Assembly (NCBI GenBank): GCA_934667625.1
Contig: CAKUMH010000001.1
Coordinates: forward strand, 153,333 to 217,332
DNA from: an uncultured Elusimicrobiales bacterium
Lineage (GTDB): Bacteria > Elusimicrobiota > Elusimicrobia > Elusimicrobiales > Elusimicrobiaceae
Direction of reading: 5' to 3'
DNA: 64,000 nt
Numbering within the stretch: the first letter of the stretch is position 1; every line of letters begins with the position of its first letter. The translations under genes were made by a program, and so were the position numbers. The notes beneath the pieces were generated by a model. It was not told the origin of the DNA, searched no databases, and worked only from the letters and a program-made list of their open reading frames with translations. Of the stretch, positions 7,693-16,589 are shown one piece after another.

Positions 7693-8985
7693 ATGAAACT
7701 TTTCCTTTCTCTTTTACTAATTTGTTTTTCGTTTTCCGCCTTCGCGCAAACAGTAGGCCAAGTGACGGCCACTTCCACGCGGATGAGCCCAAACACCCTC
7801 AAAAAATTATTTTTGCTAAAGCCGGGAGATGCGTTTACCCCCGAAGCGTACGATAAGGCACAGGACGATTTGCACAACTTGCGCGTGTTCAAAAAATTGG
7901 ATTTTTCCACCGACCGGCAAGGAGACAAGGTAAACATTTCTATTGATGCCCAAGACGGCAGCTATATTTTCCCCCTCGCCTTTGCAGCGGGCGGGGCCAA
8001 GAGCGCGGCGGGGGGTTCACTCGCAGGCGGAAACCTGTTTAAGCAGGGCGAAAGCACCTTTCTGTTTGCGGGCGGCAGCCAAGACGGCACAACCGCCAGC
8101 GCCGGGATCACACAAGGGGATGACCATTTTTCCGTTGGGTACACCAAGCTTAATTTTGACCAGCGCTTTTACAGCGGGTACCGCTCCAATATGTTTGGGG
8201 TATTTTCCACTACCGATGATGAGGATAAATATAAAAACGATTTAAAGGCACTCGTACACACGAAAAAAGAACAATTTTCCGCCACGTATTCGCACCGTTT
8301 TTCCCGCACCGTCCGCGCATTTGTCCGCCCAGAGTACGTCCGCTATGCCTATTCCGCCCCGGGGTTTGATAACGGAAACCACAACCAAATTACCTTGGGT
8401 CTACGCCTGGCGGACGACATCCGCCCAGGCACAAATATGGGTGCCCTGTCAGGCTATGGACTGACGGACAAAGAAAAAAGCTTGCGCAATTTACCCCATG
8501 CCCGCCAAGGCTATGCCGCTGATATTTTTTACACGGGCGGCGGAAACTGGACGGGAAGCGACTACGACCTCGCCAAGTTGGGACTTAATGCCGCGTGGGT
8601 GCTGGAACTGAAGAACCGCCATATGCTGCTTGTGCAAGGCAAAGCACAGGATGCGTTTAAAGCGTCTTTTAGCGACGAAATTCTATCGGCCGATTTGCTG
8701 ACCTTTGGTCGCTACGACCGCCAAATCCGCGGAGAGAGAGGGGCTGGGGTTGGGGCGTCGTTTGTCTACTATATTTTGCGCAACAACACGGGCCTTTTGT
8801 CCTTGGCTCCGTTTTACGAAAACGCCTACGTACATGCCGGCGGAGGATACCGCGCCCACAGCGGCGCCGGGGCGACCCTTTCCTACAAATTGTGGCGCTT
8901 TCCGCTCCCGGTGGGGATTAACTACACCCATAACCTGCAAGACGGCGGGGACCTGGTGGGCTTTGTCATCGGCGGGGCATTCTAA
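7693..8985 (+). CDS. Exported POTRA-barrel (BamA/surface-antigen-like) outer-membrane protein
   Basis: A 430-residue protein with a signal peptide (MKLFLSLLLICFSFSAFAQ). A single POTRA-like segment covers about residues 20-90: LKKLFLLKPGDAFTPEAYDK, then DLHNLRVFKKLDF. A Gly- and aromatic-rich region of alternating strands runs to the C-terminus and ends in VGFVIGGAF. This is the layout of small Omp85/surface-antigen barrels that insert in the outer membrane. The ATG at 7693 is chosen because it gives the signal peptide. It lies 6 bp after TATAAT (7681-7686) with no ribosome site, so the transcript is probably leaderless. Transcription is likely controlled at the adjacent palindrome. Confidence 0.75.
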   Translation: MKLFLSLLLICFSFSAFAQTVGQVTATSTRMSPNTLKKLFLLKPGDAFTPEAYDKAQDDLHNLRVFKKLDFSTDRQGDKVNISIDAQDGSYIFPLAFAAGGAKSAAGGSLAGGNLFKQGESTFLFAGGSQDGTTASAGITQGDDHFSVGYTKLNFDQRFYSGYRSNMFGVFSTTDDEDKYKNDLKALVHTKKEQFSATYSHRFSRTVRAFVRPEYVRYAYSAPGFDNGNHNQITLGLRLADDIRPGTNMGALSGYGLTDKEKSLRNLPHARQGYAADIFYTGGGNWTGSDYDLAKLGLNAAWVLELKNRHMLLVQGKAQDAFKASFSDEILSADLLTFGRYDRQIRGERGAGVGASFVYYILRNNTGLLSLAPFYENAYVHAGGGYRAHSGAGATLSYKLWRFPLPVGINYTHNLQDGGDLVGFVIGGAF

Positions 8986-9009
8986 CTAACCTTTTTTACC
9001 CGGCCTAAA

Positions 9010-9053
9010 AAGCCGTCCCAACTGCTATACTAGCGGTAAGGGGCGGCTTTTTT
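9010..9053 (+). terminator. Terminator after the POTRA barrel gene
   Basis: AAGCCGTCCC (9010-9019) pairs with GGGGCGGCTT (9040-9049), with one G-T pair, followed by six T. An extended -10-like TGCTATACT lies in the loop (9023-9031) and may drive the next gene. Confidence 0.75.
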
Positions 9054-9085
9054 CCGCTCCCGGTAAATAACCAGGGGGTAAAAAT

Positions 9086-9607
9086 ATGGGAATGAAAGGA
9101 AGAGAAATTGTAGAACGGGCCGGCGTGGATGTGGACGGCTTGATAGAAATGCTCAATAAGGCATACAGCGATGAATGGCTGGCCTATTATCAGTATTGGG
9201 TAGGGGCGAAGGTGGTCACCGGGACGGCCGCGCCGAAACTGATTGCCGAAATGGAGGAGCACGCCGCCGAGGAATTGGACCATGCGGAAAAGCTGGCCAA
9301 GCGCATTATTGAACTGGGCGGAACGCCGATACTCAGCCCGGAGGAATGGTACCAGGAAACCACTTGCGGCTATTTGGTGCCCGAAAAGCCGGAATCCAAA
9401 TTTATTTTAGCGCAAAACCTGCAGGGAGAACGCTGCGCGATAGAAGTGTATAACAAAATTTTAGACGTGGTGAAGGGCAAAGATCCGATTACGCACCACC
9501 TGCTGCGCAAGATTTTGGAAGAGGAAGTGGAACACGAACAGGATTTGGAAGATATCGGCCTGGATATAAAAGACATCGCCGCCACCTGCTCTTGCCAGAA
9601 AAAATAA
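9086..9607 (+). CDS. Ferritin-like di-iron protein (bacterioferritin/DPSL type)
   Basis: A 173-residue four-helix bundle protein with two sets of iron ligands: Glu in DEWLAYYQYW plus EEHAAEELDHAEK in the first half, and GERCAIEVYN plus EEEVEHEQDLED in the second. That is the ferritin-like di-iron pattern. It probably stores iron or detoxifies peroxide in the cytoplasm, which fits an anaerobe. A CxCQ pair near the C-terminus (TCSCQKK) recalls the Dps-like (DPSL) group. A strong ribosome site (GGGGG, about 9073-9077) precedes ATG 9086. It is a single gene closed by a good terminator. Confidence 0.88.
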   Translation: MGMKGREIVERAGVDVDGLIEMLNKAYSDEWLAYYQYWVGAKVVTGTAAPKLIAEMEEHAAEELDHAEKLAKRIIELGGTPILSPEEWYQETTCGYLVPEKPESKFILAQNLQGERCAIEVYNKILDVVKGKDPITHHLLRKILEEEVEHEQDLEDIGLDIKDIAATCSCQKK

Positions 9608-9622
9608 ATGATTCCGTCATAA

Positions 9623-9647
9623 AATCCCCCGGCGTTGCCGGGGGATT
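9623..9647. terminator. Bidirectional terminator
   Basis: An 11-bp stem AATCCCCCGGC / GCCGGGGGATT (9623-9633, 9637-9647) with a GTT loop and T-rich flanks on both strands. It serves the convergent genes on each side. Confidence 0.85.
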
Positions 9648-9652
9648 GTTAT

Positions 9653-10900
9653 TTAATGGTTGGAAGAGGTAAGAAGCTGGTAGTTTCTGCCATGCACGGT
9701 AACGGTATTTCCTTTTCTGTGGTCCGGTTTGACCACATTTTCTTCCACGCTTTCGTTGCGCATAAATAACTTAATGGAAAGCCGGGTGGAGGACGAATCA
9801 AACCGTTTCAGCCACTCATTTAACGGCACCGGATGTTTAAATAAAAACTTGTCAATTACAGCTACCGAAAAACCGCTGCTGTTGCGGTAAACCACCAACG
9901 TCGCCCGGTGATAACCCCAATCCTTTGCCACCGTTCCGTTTGCCAGCGCAAACTGTTTTTTATTGCGCCCGGAGGAAAACAAAGTTCTCCCCGTCTTGGG
10001 ACGTGCCTCCAGCGTGTAAAGTCTGAACTGGTTAAATTGCTTTTCGGCCTTCTCCGCCTCTTGGCAAATACGGCGGCAAGTGTAATAGGTGCATGCCGCA
10101 CACTCGTCCTGCGCCGGGCGGCAATAACAGCTCTTGTCCGTCCGGGTTTTCCCGGCGATGTAATCGCCGCCCTGCACATGGCTATAAAGACACACAAGAC
10201 CGTTGATGTCCTTTAGGCCTTGGTTCATCCATTGCTGCTGACGGGCCTTTTCTTTGGCGGAAAGAGAGTTTCCTACCTTGGAATACGCCGAGAACAAGTA
10301 ATAATTCTTTTCGGCAACTTGGGAATTTTTTAAGGTTTGCAAAAAGGCCTTTTCCACCGCGTCATTTTTAGCGTCATTTACGTTATATGTCGCTTGCAGC
10401 CCCAGTTTTTTTAAGCTGATATTTTTGAAAAATTTGGCCAACTGCTTTTTGATTTCTTCTTTGTTGGACTCATAAAAAGATTCCGCTTCGTTTGCATCAA
10501 AACCTATCCTTATATAATCCAATCCGTCCGTTACCCCCAAATAATTGGTATTCAATTTTTTCGGAGCGGTGGCAACACCATAGGCAGCAGACGTTACGTA
10601 CATGTGGTACAAGTACAAACTCAGTGCATAAATTTTTTCATCGGTAGGAGAAACCACCTCATTCCACACCGATTCCCAAAAACCCACATCCCCGTATTTT
10701 TGGCTGTCCGGAGCAAAAAACAGCATGACATAAAACCGGTTGTTGCCCGGGTCGCTCGTGATATAGGAGGAGTGTTGGAATTTGTTTTTAAGTCCCGTGT
10801 AAAAAGGCGAATTGAGCCGCAGGGAAGCCCCTTGCGCCCAAGTGGCACCAAAGGTAGCAAGTAAACATACAAAAAAGAGCTGTTTTAACAATTTTTTCAT
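9653..10900 (-). CDS. Exported protein with possible protein-glutaminase-like domain
   Basis: 415 residues with a signal peptide (MKKLLKQLFFVCLLATFGATWAQG). The N-terminal 240 residues are unrecognised. The C-terminal part has a cysteine-rich patch at about 257-279 (C-Y-C-R, then C-A-A-C, C-R-R-I-C). This is followed by DWGYHRATLVVY with His331 and by VIDKFLFKHPVPLNEWLKRF with Asp350. A Cys, then YHxA, then an Asp 19 residues later before a PV-x4-W motif is the layout of bacterial protein-glutaminases (papain-like Cys-His-Asp triad). Here the Cys-His distance is longer because of the cysteine-rich stretch. Assignment as a secreted cysteine hydrolase is therefore tentative. The upstream region contains TATAAC eight bases before ATG and a 19-bp motif shared with the gene at 41664. 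Confidence 0.55.
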   Translation of the reverse strand: MKKLLKQLFFVCLLATFGATWAQGASLRLNSPFYTGLKNKFQHSSYITSDPGNNRFYVMLFFAPDSQKYGDVGFWESVWNEVVSPTDEKIYALSLYLYHMYVTSAAYGVATAPKKLNTNYLGVTDGLDYIRIGFDANEAESFYESNKEEIKKQLAKFFKNISLKKLGLQATYNVNDAKNDAVEKAFLQTLKNSQVAEKNYYLFSAYSKVGNSLSAKEKARQQQWMNQGLKDINGLVCLYSHVQGGDYIAGKTRTDKSCYCRPAQDECAACTYYTCRRICQEAEKAEKQFNQFRLYTLEARPKTGRTLFSSGRNKKQFALANGTVAKDWGYHRATLVVYRNSSGFSVAVIDKFLFKHPVPLNEWLKRFDSSSTRLSIKLFMRNESVEENVVKPDHRKGNTVTVHGRNYQLLTSSNH

Positions 10901-10934
10901 ATATAAATGTTATAAAACCTTTCAAAACGCATAC

Positions 10935-10953
10935 AAGGGCCTTTTGACCTAGG
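10935..10953 (-). promoter_or_regulatory. 19-bp shared upstream motif, copy A
   Basis: On the minus strand this reads CCTAGGTCAAAAGGCCCTT, 34 bp upstream of the exported-protein start at 10900 and just upstream of where its -35 would lie. It differs by one base from a motif upstream of 41664. A GGGCC/GGCCC dyad surrounds it (about 10935-10968). Confidence 0.5.
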
Positions 10954-11042
10954 CGGAAATAGGCCCTTTTTTCGCCGCGCCCAACAAGGCTGTTTTTATT
11001 ATAATATAGGAGACATTTCACTCTGAGCAAAAGGAGAATTAC

Positions 11043-13406
11043 ATGTGGTATGGTATCGCCTCCCTGCGGCCGTTTGAACAGTATGCCTTGTTTGGTGTAC
11101 TTTTGATTGCGGTCTTAGGGCTTTTGTATGCACTTTTCCTGCGCAAGCAGGTCATCCGCGAGGATACCGGCACCCCGGCCATGTTAAAGGTATGGGGCGC
11201 CATACGGGAGGGCGCAAACGCCTATCTCAAACGGCAGCTTAAAACCATTCTGCCGCTTATCGGGCTGTTGACCGTTTGTCTGTTTCTGTCCGTTTACATT
11301 GTGCCCGTATCGCAGGATTCCATGGAACGCTTTGCCGGATTAACGCCGGATAAGGTGAAACTGATCGCCGCTTTTGGACGGGCGGGCGCCTTTATTTTGG
11401 GGGCGGTTTTCTCCCTGCTGGTCGGCCAGCTGGGCATGCGTATTGCAGTGGATGCCAACGTACGCGTGGCGGCAGCTTCTAGACGCAGCTTTGGGGATGC
11501 ACTGCGGATTGCTTACCGCGCCGGCACCGTAACCGGGATGCTGACCGACGGCCTGGGTCTGTTGGGCGGAACGCTCATTTTCATCATCTTTGGTATTGCC
11601 GCACCGGATGCGCTGCTTGGCTTTGGGTTCGGCGGTACGCTGCTGGCTCTTTTTATGCGTGTGGGCGGCGGCATTTATACCAAGGCCGCCGACGTGGGCG
11701 CTGACTTGGTGGGCAAGGTGGAGGCGGGCATCCCGGAGGACGACCCGCGCAACCCCGCCGTGGTAGCGGACCTGGTGGGCGACAATGTGGGCGACTGCGC
11801 CGGTATGGCAGCTGACATTTTTGAATCGTACGAAGTGACAATCGTTTCCGGCCTGATTTTGGGTATTGGCCTGTGGCGCATTACCGGGCACCATGAATGG
11901 ATTGTGTACCCACTCTTGGTACGCGGAATTGGCGTGCTGTGCTCTATCATCGGCACCTATGCGGTGAAGGATTCCAAACGCAACGCCGGAAATGCCATGA
12001 AAGCCATTTTTAAGGGGTACAGCATTTCCGCCGTCATTTCCGTGCTGATTTTTGGCGTGCTGGCCTACTACTACATGGACGGCGTACCCGGCGGCTGGTG
12101 GAGGCCATTCGCCGCTACGACCATTGGTATTATTTTGGCTATCGGCATTGACCGTTTGACCGAATACTTTACCGGAACGGAAAATAAACCCGTGCAGGAA
12201 ATCAAAAAGGCAACGGCTACCGGTTCTGCCACCACCATTCTCTCCGGCATTGCCGTGGGATTTGAATCGGCCGTGTGGACCACGCTTGTTATTGCGGCGT
12301 CTATCTTCTGTTCCGTGTTTATTTTCGGGACAATTGACGGCCTGACTCCCGCCGAAAAGTTTAACTTTATCCTCTACGGGGTAGCCATGACGGGCATCGG
12401 CATGCTGACCCTGACGGGCAACAACGTGGCCATGGACTCCTTCGGCCCGATTGCCGACAACGCAAACGGTATCGGCGAGATGAGCTGGCACGGACAAAAT
12501 GACGAAGAAACCCTAAAGGCCCGCCAAATTATGGCGGACTTGGACGGCGTGGGCAACACTACCAAGGCCATCACCAAGGGGGTAGCTATCGGTTCAGCCG
12601 TGATTGCCGCCGTATCGCTCTTTGCTTCGTACATGGTGGACGTAAGCAACGTACAGCGCCTGTTAAACGACGCTTGGGCCGCTGCGGGAGAGGATAAAAT
12701 TTTGGTATTGCTCTCCCAGGTAGGCATTGTGGTTTCCAACCCAGTGGTGTTTGTGGGTATGCTTATCGGCGGCGCACTGCCGTGGCTGTTCTCCTCCTTT
12801 GCTATTAATGCCGTCAGCCGGGCCGCCGCGCTGATTGTGCAGGAAGTGCGGCGCCAATTTAAGGGCGGCGTGCTGGAAGGCCATGCCAAGCCGGACTACA
12901 CCCGCGCCGTGAGCATTTCCACCGTGGCCGCACAAAAAGAACTGATTATTTTGGCCCTCTTAGGCATTGTCTCTCCCGTGGTGGTAGGGCTCGCCTTTGG
13001 GGTAGAAGCCCTGGGTGGCTTTTTAGCCGGGATCATCGTATCCGGCCAGCTGCTGGCGGTGTTTATGTCCAACGCGGGCGGCGCCTGGGATAACGCCAAA
13101 AAAGTGGTGGAAGATGAGCCCTGCAATTTAGCCGCCAACACGGGCAAAGGATCCGAACGCCACAAAGCCAGCGTGGTGGGTGACACCGTGGGAGATCCGC
13201 TTAAGGATACTGCCGGGCCAGCCGTTAATCCGCTGATTAAAGTGGTCAACATGGTGGCCGTGATTGTAGCCCCCATTATCGTCAACTATCACAACGATTT
13301 TACCCCACTGGGAAAGATCGGTTGGGTGGTAGTGATTGTGCTGCTGGCGGTGCTGGGATGGGCAATTTTAAGCAGTAAAAAGCCTGCGCAAAGCCTGGAA
13401 AAATAA
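11043..13406 (+). CDS. hppA: Membrane-bound proton-translocating pyrophosphatase (K+-insensitive type)
   Basis: 787 residues with about 16 membrane helices. It couples hydrolysis of pyrophosphate to H+ export across the inner membrane, conserving energy. The signature loop DVGADLVGKVEAGIPEDDPR and the acidic DNVGDCAGMAADIFESYE carry the Mg-PPi ligands. The second conserved segment is GNNVAMDSFGPIADNANGI, and the third is GDTVGDPLKDTAGPAVNPLI. In the diagnostic segment LDGVGNTTKAITKG the residue after GNTT is Lys rather than Ala, which marks the K+-independent H+-pumping group. A clear AAGGAG ribosome site (11031-11036) precedes ATG 11043, and TATAAT lies at 11000-11005. It is a single gene with a terminator. 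Confidence 0.96.
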   Translation: MWYGIASLRPFEQYALFGVLLIAVLGLLYALFLRKQVIREDTGTPAMLKVWGAIREGANAYLKRQLKTILPLIGLLTVCLFLSVYIVPVSQDSMERFAGLTPDKVKLIAAFGRAGAFILGAVFSLLVGQLGMRIAVDANVRVAAASRRSFGDALRIAYRAGTVTGMLTDGLGLLGGTLIFIIFGIAAPDALLGFGFGGTLLALFMRVGGGIYTKAADVGADLVGKVEAGIPEDDPRNPAVVADLVGDNVGDCAGMAADIFESYEVTIVSGLILGIGLWRITGHHEWIVYPLLVRGIGVLCSIIGTYAVKDSKRNAGNAMKAIFKGYSISAVISVLIFGVLAYYYMDGVPGGWWRPFAATTIGIILAIGIDRLTEYFTGTENKPVQEIKKATATGSATTILSGIAVGFESAVWTTLVIAASIFCSVFIFGTIDGLTPAEKFNFILYGVAMTGIGMLTLTGNNVAMDSFGPIADNANGIGEMSWHGQNDEETLKARQIMADLDGVGNTTKAITKGVAIGSAVIAAVSLFASYMVDVSNVQRLLNDAWAAAGEDKILVLLSQVGIVVSNPVVFVGMLIGGALPWLFSSFAINAVSRAAALIVQEVRRQFKGGVLEGHAKPDYTRAVSISTVAAQKELIILALLGIVSPVVVGLAFGVEALGGFLAGIIVSGQLLAVFMSNAGGAWDNAKKVVEDEPCNLAANTGKGSERHKASVVGDTVGDPLKDTAGPAVNPLIKVVNMVAVIVAPIIVNYHNDFTPLGKIGWVVVIVLLAVLGWAILSSKKPAQSLEK

Positions 13407-13418
13407 ACGCTGTTTTGA

Positions 13419-13451
13419 CTCCCCGCGTCCTCCCGGATGCGGGGATTTTTT
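13419..13451 (+). terminator. Terminator of hppA
   Basis: CCCCGC (13421-13426) pairs with GCGGGG (13439-13444), followed by six T. Confidence 0.85.
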
Positions 13452-13485
13452 ATGTCCGGCCGCGCTTTTTTGCTATGATATGGAT

Positions 13486-14346
13486 ATGAGTTTACTGCTA
13501 TTAATACTGTTTGCGGCCGCGGGCACCGGGCTGGCCTTTTTTGCCGGCAGGACCCGTTCGGCCCAAATTGCGCGCATGGCGCGGTTGAACGGCTGCCAAT
13601 ACGACCGCGAAAAAGATACCGTTACCACCGAACTGACGGCCGGACGCTTGGAATTTTTTACCCTGTATTTTCACCAATACCAACATGTGTGCACGTCGTC
13701 GGACAATTTGGCTTTCTTCCGCACGGCGGACGACCTTATCTACCTCAACGACAACCCGCAAACCAAACCCGTCAAATACACTATTTTCACAGCGGAACTG
13801 AAAACGCGCCAATTCCCGGCGTTAAAAATAGCCCCGCTTAATTCGCTTTTTGCGCCCTCGCAATATGCGCTGATGAAAACCAACATTCCGCAAATAGACG
13901 CGGCTTACCGCATTCACGCGCCGTCGCCAGCGTCGGCACTGGTGTTGACGCCCTACCTCATTGGTTTGCTCAAAACGCGCCAGAATATCTATTTGGAACT
14001 CAACGACAATGCCCTTGTGTACCACGAAAACTGCCTGCACCCCGTGCACGATTTAGAAATCTTCCGTTTCCGCGCTATGCAAATTTTGCACGAACTGGAA
14101 AATGTGCTGGTAAAGCTGGCGGCCACCGACACTACCGCTACCGCCACGCTAACCCCGCGCCCGACAGACGAAGCAGAAGCGCGCGCCGAGGCCATGTTAA
14201 AGGCATTGTGTGCCGAAAAGCCAAACGCGGAGGAGGGCTCTTCCGTGGGTGGATTCCGCGGCGTGTGGCTGTTTGTACTGCTGGTGCTGCTGATAGGAAT
14301 TTCGCTTTTCTCGTGGGTGGCACTGCACAACTGGATTGCCCGTTAA
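13486..14346 (+). CDS. Hypothetical membrane protein with N- and C-terminal helices
   Basis: 286 residues with a hydrophobic helix at the very start (LLLILFAAAGTGLAFFAG) and another near the end (GVWLFVLLVLLIGISLF). The soluble part of about 230 residues between them contains tyrosine- and aspartate-rich segments. The layout suggests a bitopic inner-membrane protein. The family is not recognised; it resembles in outline the DUF3137-type membrane proteins, but I cannot confirm this. An ATG at 13480 is also in frame, but TATGAT lies at 13474-13479, so a transcript starting about 7 nt downstream would begin at ATG 13486. No ribosome site is visible. Confidence 0.6.
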   Translation: MSLLLLILFAAAGTGLAFFAGRTRSAQIARMARLNGCQYDREKDTVTTELTAGRLEFFTLYFHQYQHVCTSSDNLAFFRTADDLIYLNDNPQTKPVKYTIFTAELKTRQFPALKIAPLNSLFAPSQYALMKTNIPQIDAAYRIHAPSPASALVLTPYLIGLLKTRQNIYLELNDNALVYHENCLHPVHDLEIFRFRAMQILHELENVLVKLAATDTTATATLTPRPTDEAEARAEAMLKALCAEKPNAEEGSSVGGFRGVWLFVLLVLLIGISLFSWVALHNWIAR

Positions 14347-14354
14347 TTTACCGG

Positions 14355-14397
14355 ACATCAAAAATCCGCGCTTTTATAGAGCGCGGATTTTTGATGT
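14355..14397. terminator. Long bidirectional terminator hairpin
   Basis: An 18-bp inverted repeat from ACATCAAAAATCCGCGCT (14355-14372) to its complement (14380-14397), with A/T tracts inside the arms. It separates two convergent genes. Confidence 0.85.
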
Positions 14398-14410
14398 TAA
14401 GCGTACCTGA

Positions 14411-16456
14411 TTATTCAATTCCCAGGCTCTTTAAAAACGCCTTATCGTTGTAGGGGCGGCCCAGGAATTTTTCCACCATTTCATTTTCGTCGTATACGGT
14501 GCCGGGCGTATAGATATATTTACGCAGTTTGGCTCCCAACTCCGCATTAAACAAGCCCTCTTCCTCAAAGCGGGAAAAAATGTCCTGCGCAATAACGAGG
14601 GACCAGGCATACACGTAATAACCCACATCGTACGGATCGGTCAAACTCATAATGTGTCCAAAGCTAGCCTGCGGATAGGTGCCCTTGGTCATGGGGATAC
14701 CCGTAATTTCCAGCATCATTTGCGCGTAAAGCTGGGTGCTGTCCACGCGGTGGCTAGCGGTGTGGGCGGCTAAATCGTACTGGCCCAAAAAGTTTTGACG
14801 TAAAAAGGCCGTAGCCACGCCCACATTTTTGGATTTGACTAATGAAGTAATCATATCCTCCGGCAGGGCTGCGCCCGTTTGGTAGTGGGCGGAAATCTTT
14901 TTGAGCACCTCCGGCTGCCAGGCCCAATTTTCCAACAGCTGCGAATGGGCCTCAATGTAATCCCAGGCCACATTGTCCCCGGTCAGCGTGGCATATTTGG
15001 ACGCTGCCAGCGACATTTGCAACACATGCCCAAATTCGTGGAACAGGGTTTCCACCTCGCTGTGCTCCAGCAAGGAAGGCAGGCCGTTTCCGGCAGGCGT
15101 AAAGTTGGCGGCAATCACCACAGAGGGTGTTTGCATTTCGCCACTGGACAGTTCAAAGCGGTCCACAAAGCTCCAGGTGGCGGCATGCGTATATTTGCCG
15201 TCACGCGGGAAGAGGTCCAGGTAAAAGTTAGAAACCAGTTCGCCCGTTTTGGCATCTTTAATTTGGTAGACCAGTACCTCGGGGTGCCACACCGGCAGGT
15301 TTGCCTTTTCAAAACGCAGGCCAAACAAATGGCCAAAAACGTCAAACATGCCATCTATCACATGCTGCGTGGGGAAGTACTCCTTTATCTTTTCGTTATC
15401 CACTTGGTAGTATTTCCGCTTGTATTCGTTGCTCCAGTAGGGCAGTTCCCAGGCGGTCATTTGGGGAGCCTTCTCCCCGGTGGTTTCTGCCTTAAGCTTG
15501 AGATAGGACGCTATTTCCTGCTGGGCCAGCGGCGTGATTTCCCGCTGTAAATTTTTTAAGAAGGCTTCCAGCGTTTCGTAATTTTTGGCCATGCGCACGG
15601 GAAGGACATAGTCCGGGTAGCGCTTGTAGCCCAGTAAGGCCGCCTGTTCGCGGCGCAGGACAAGCGTGTCCTCCAGCAATTTTACGTTCTCCTTGCCGCC
15701 GCGCCGGGCGAATTTTTTCTGCAAGGCTTTGCGTGCTTTTTCGCTCTTGGCAGACGCCATAAACGGATTGTAGTCCGGGTACTTTAACGTCACAATATAC
15801 TTGCCGTCCTTGGTGCGGGCTAAGCGCTTAATGAAGGTTTCCCCTAAACCGTCTAATTCTTCGCGTGTGACGGCCAGTTCGTCCTTATAATTATTGAGAT
15901 TTACGTTATATTGCGTAATTTTTTGGAGCCGTTGTGTGTTCAGTTCCGTATATTTTTGGGCGTCTTTTTCGGACAGCGCCATCCCCGCACGTTCAAAACG
16001 AGTCAGCCATTTGCTAAGCAGGCGGGCCTCCTCGTGCGGCAGCGCTTCCTGCTTATCCGCATATTCTTTAAGTGCGCGGTATACATCCTTCCGCGCAAAA
16101 ACGGCGGCCTTTTGCTCGCTGCCGACAGCTTCCAGCTCCGCGGCCGCTTTCCGCACGGAGGCATCCTGGTGAAAATAGGCCAGCAGGGATAAATTTTTAG
16201 GAACAAACCAATACGAAGTATACGCATCTTCCAGTGCGCGGACCGTGTTGTTAAAGTTCCGGTCGGCGGCCGGAATGTGTGACAAAAAATCCAAATTTTC
16301 TTTCAGTTCCCGCTCGGCCCGGGTTTCCAACGCGACAATTTCGCCCGGGGTATAGTCAAAGCGCAGATGCCCGTCTTTAAACATCTCGCTGTAAGCGCCG
16401 GAAAAGGCGGCGCAGGGCAGTGCAACGGCTGCCAAACTCATCATCATTTTTTTCAT
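14411..16456 (-). CDS. Exported M3-family zinc metallopeptidase (thimet oligopeptidase/Dcp type)
   Basis: 681 residues starting with a signal peptide (MKKMMMSLAAVALPCAAFSG), so it is probably periplasmic like Dcp-type peptidyl-dipeptidases. The zinc site HEFGH lies in the context ETLFHEFGHVLQMSL. The third ligand Glu follows in DYIEAHSQLLENWAW, where the family usually has EAPSQ. The C-terminal end VYDENEMVEKFLGRPYND is typical of M3 enzymes. It cleaves short peptides and would supply amino acids for fermentation. The ATG at 16456 is chosen over an upstream in-frame start because it gives the signal peptide and lies 6 bp after TATAAT (16463-16468), with no Shine-Dalgarno sequence. Confidence 0.92.
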   Translation of the reverse strand: MKKMMMSLAAVALPCAAFSGAYSEMFKDGHLRFDYTPGEIVALETRAERELKENLDFLSHIPAADRNFNNTVRALEDAYTSYWFVPKNLSLLAYFHQDASVRKAAAELEAVGSEQKAAVFARKDVYRALKEYADKQEALPHEEARLLSKWLTRFERAGMALSEKDAQKYTELNTQRLQKITQYNVNLNNYKDELAVTREELDGLGETFIKRLARTKDGKYIVTLKYPDYNPFMASAKSEKARKALQKKFARRGGKENVKLLEDTLVLRREQAALLGYKRYPDYVLPVRMAKNYETLEAFLKNLQREITPLAQQEIASYLKLKAETTGEKAPQMTAWELPYWSNEYKRKYYQVDNEKIKEYFPTQHVIDGMFDVFGHLFGLRFEKANLPVWHPEVLVYQIKDAKTGELVSNFYLDLFPRDGKYTHAATWSFVDRFELSSGEMQTPSVVIAANFTPAGNGLPSLLEHSEVETLFHEFGHVLQMSLAASKYATLTGDNVAWDYIEAHSQLLENWAWQPEVLKKISAHYQTGAALPEDMITSLVKSKNVGVATAFLRQNFLGQYDLAAHTASHRVDSTQLYAQMMLEITGIPMTKGTYPQASFGHIMSLTDPYDVGYYVYAWSLVIAQDIFSRFEEEGLFNAELGAKLRKYIYTPGTVYDENEMVEKFLGRPYNDKAFLKSLGIE

Positions 16457-16589
16457 AGATAAATTATAGAAAAGTTTGCTTTTTGCACGCCAGCACCGCG
16501 CCACGCAAAAAGCCTCTTCTCTTTTTCGTCGGAAAATGATATGCTGGAGTTCCAGCAGTATGTTGTTAAAAATCAAGGAGGCAGGACCT

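Noticed and set aside
11340..12497. 385-codon open frame antisense to hppA
   Set aside because: Shadow of a GC-rich membrane-protein gene; His/Gln/Gly-rich low-complexity product and no start signals.
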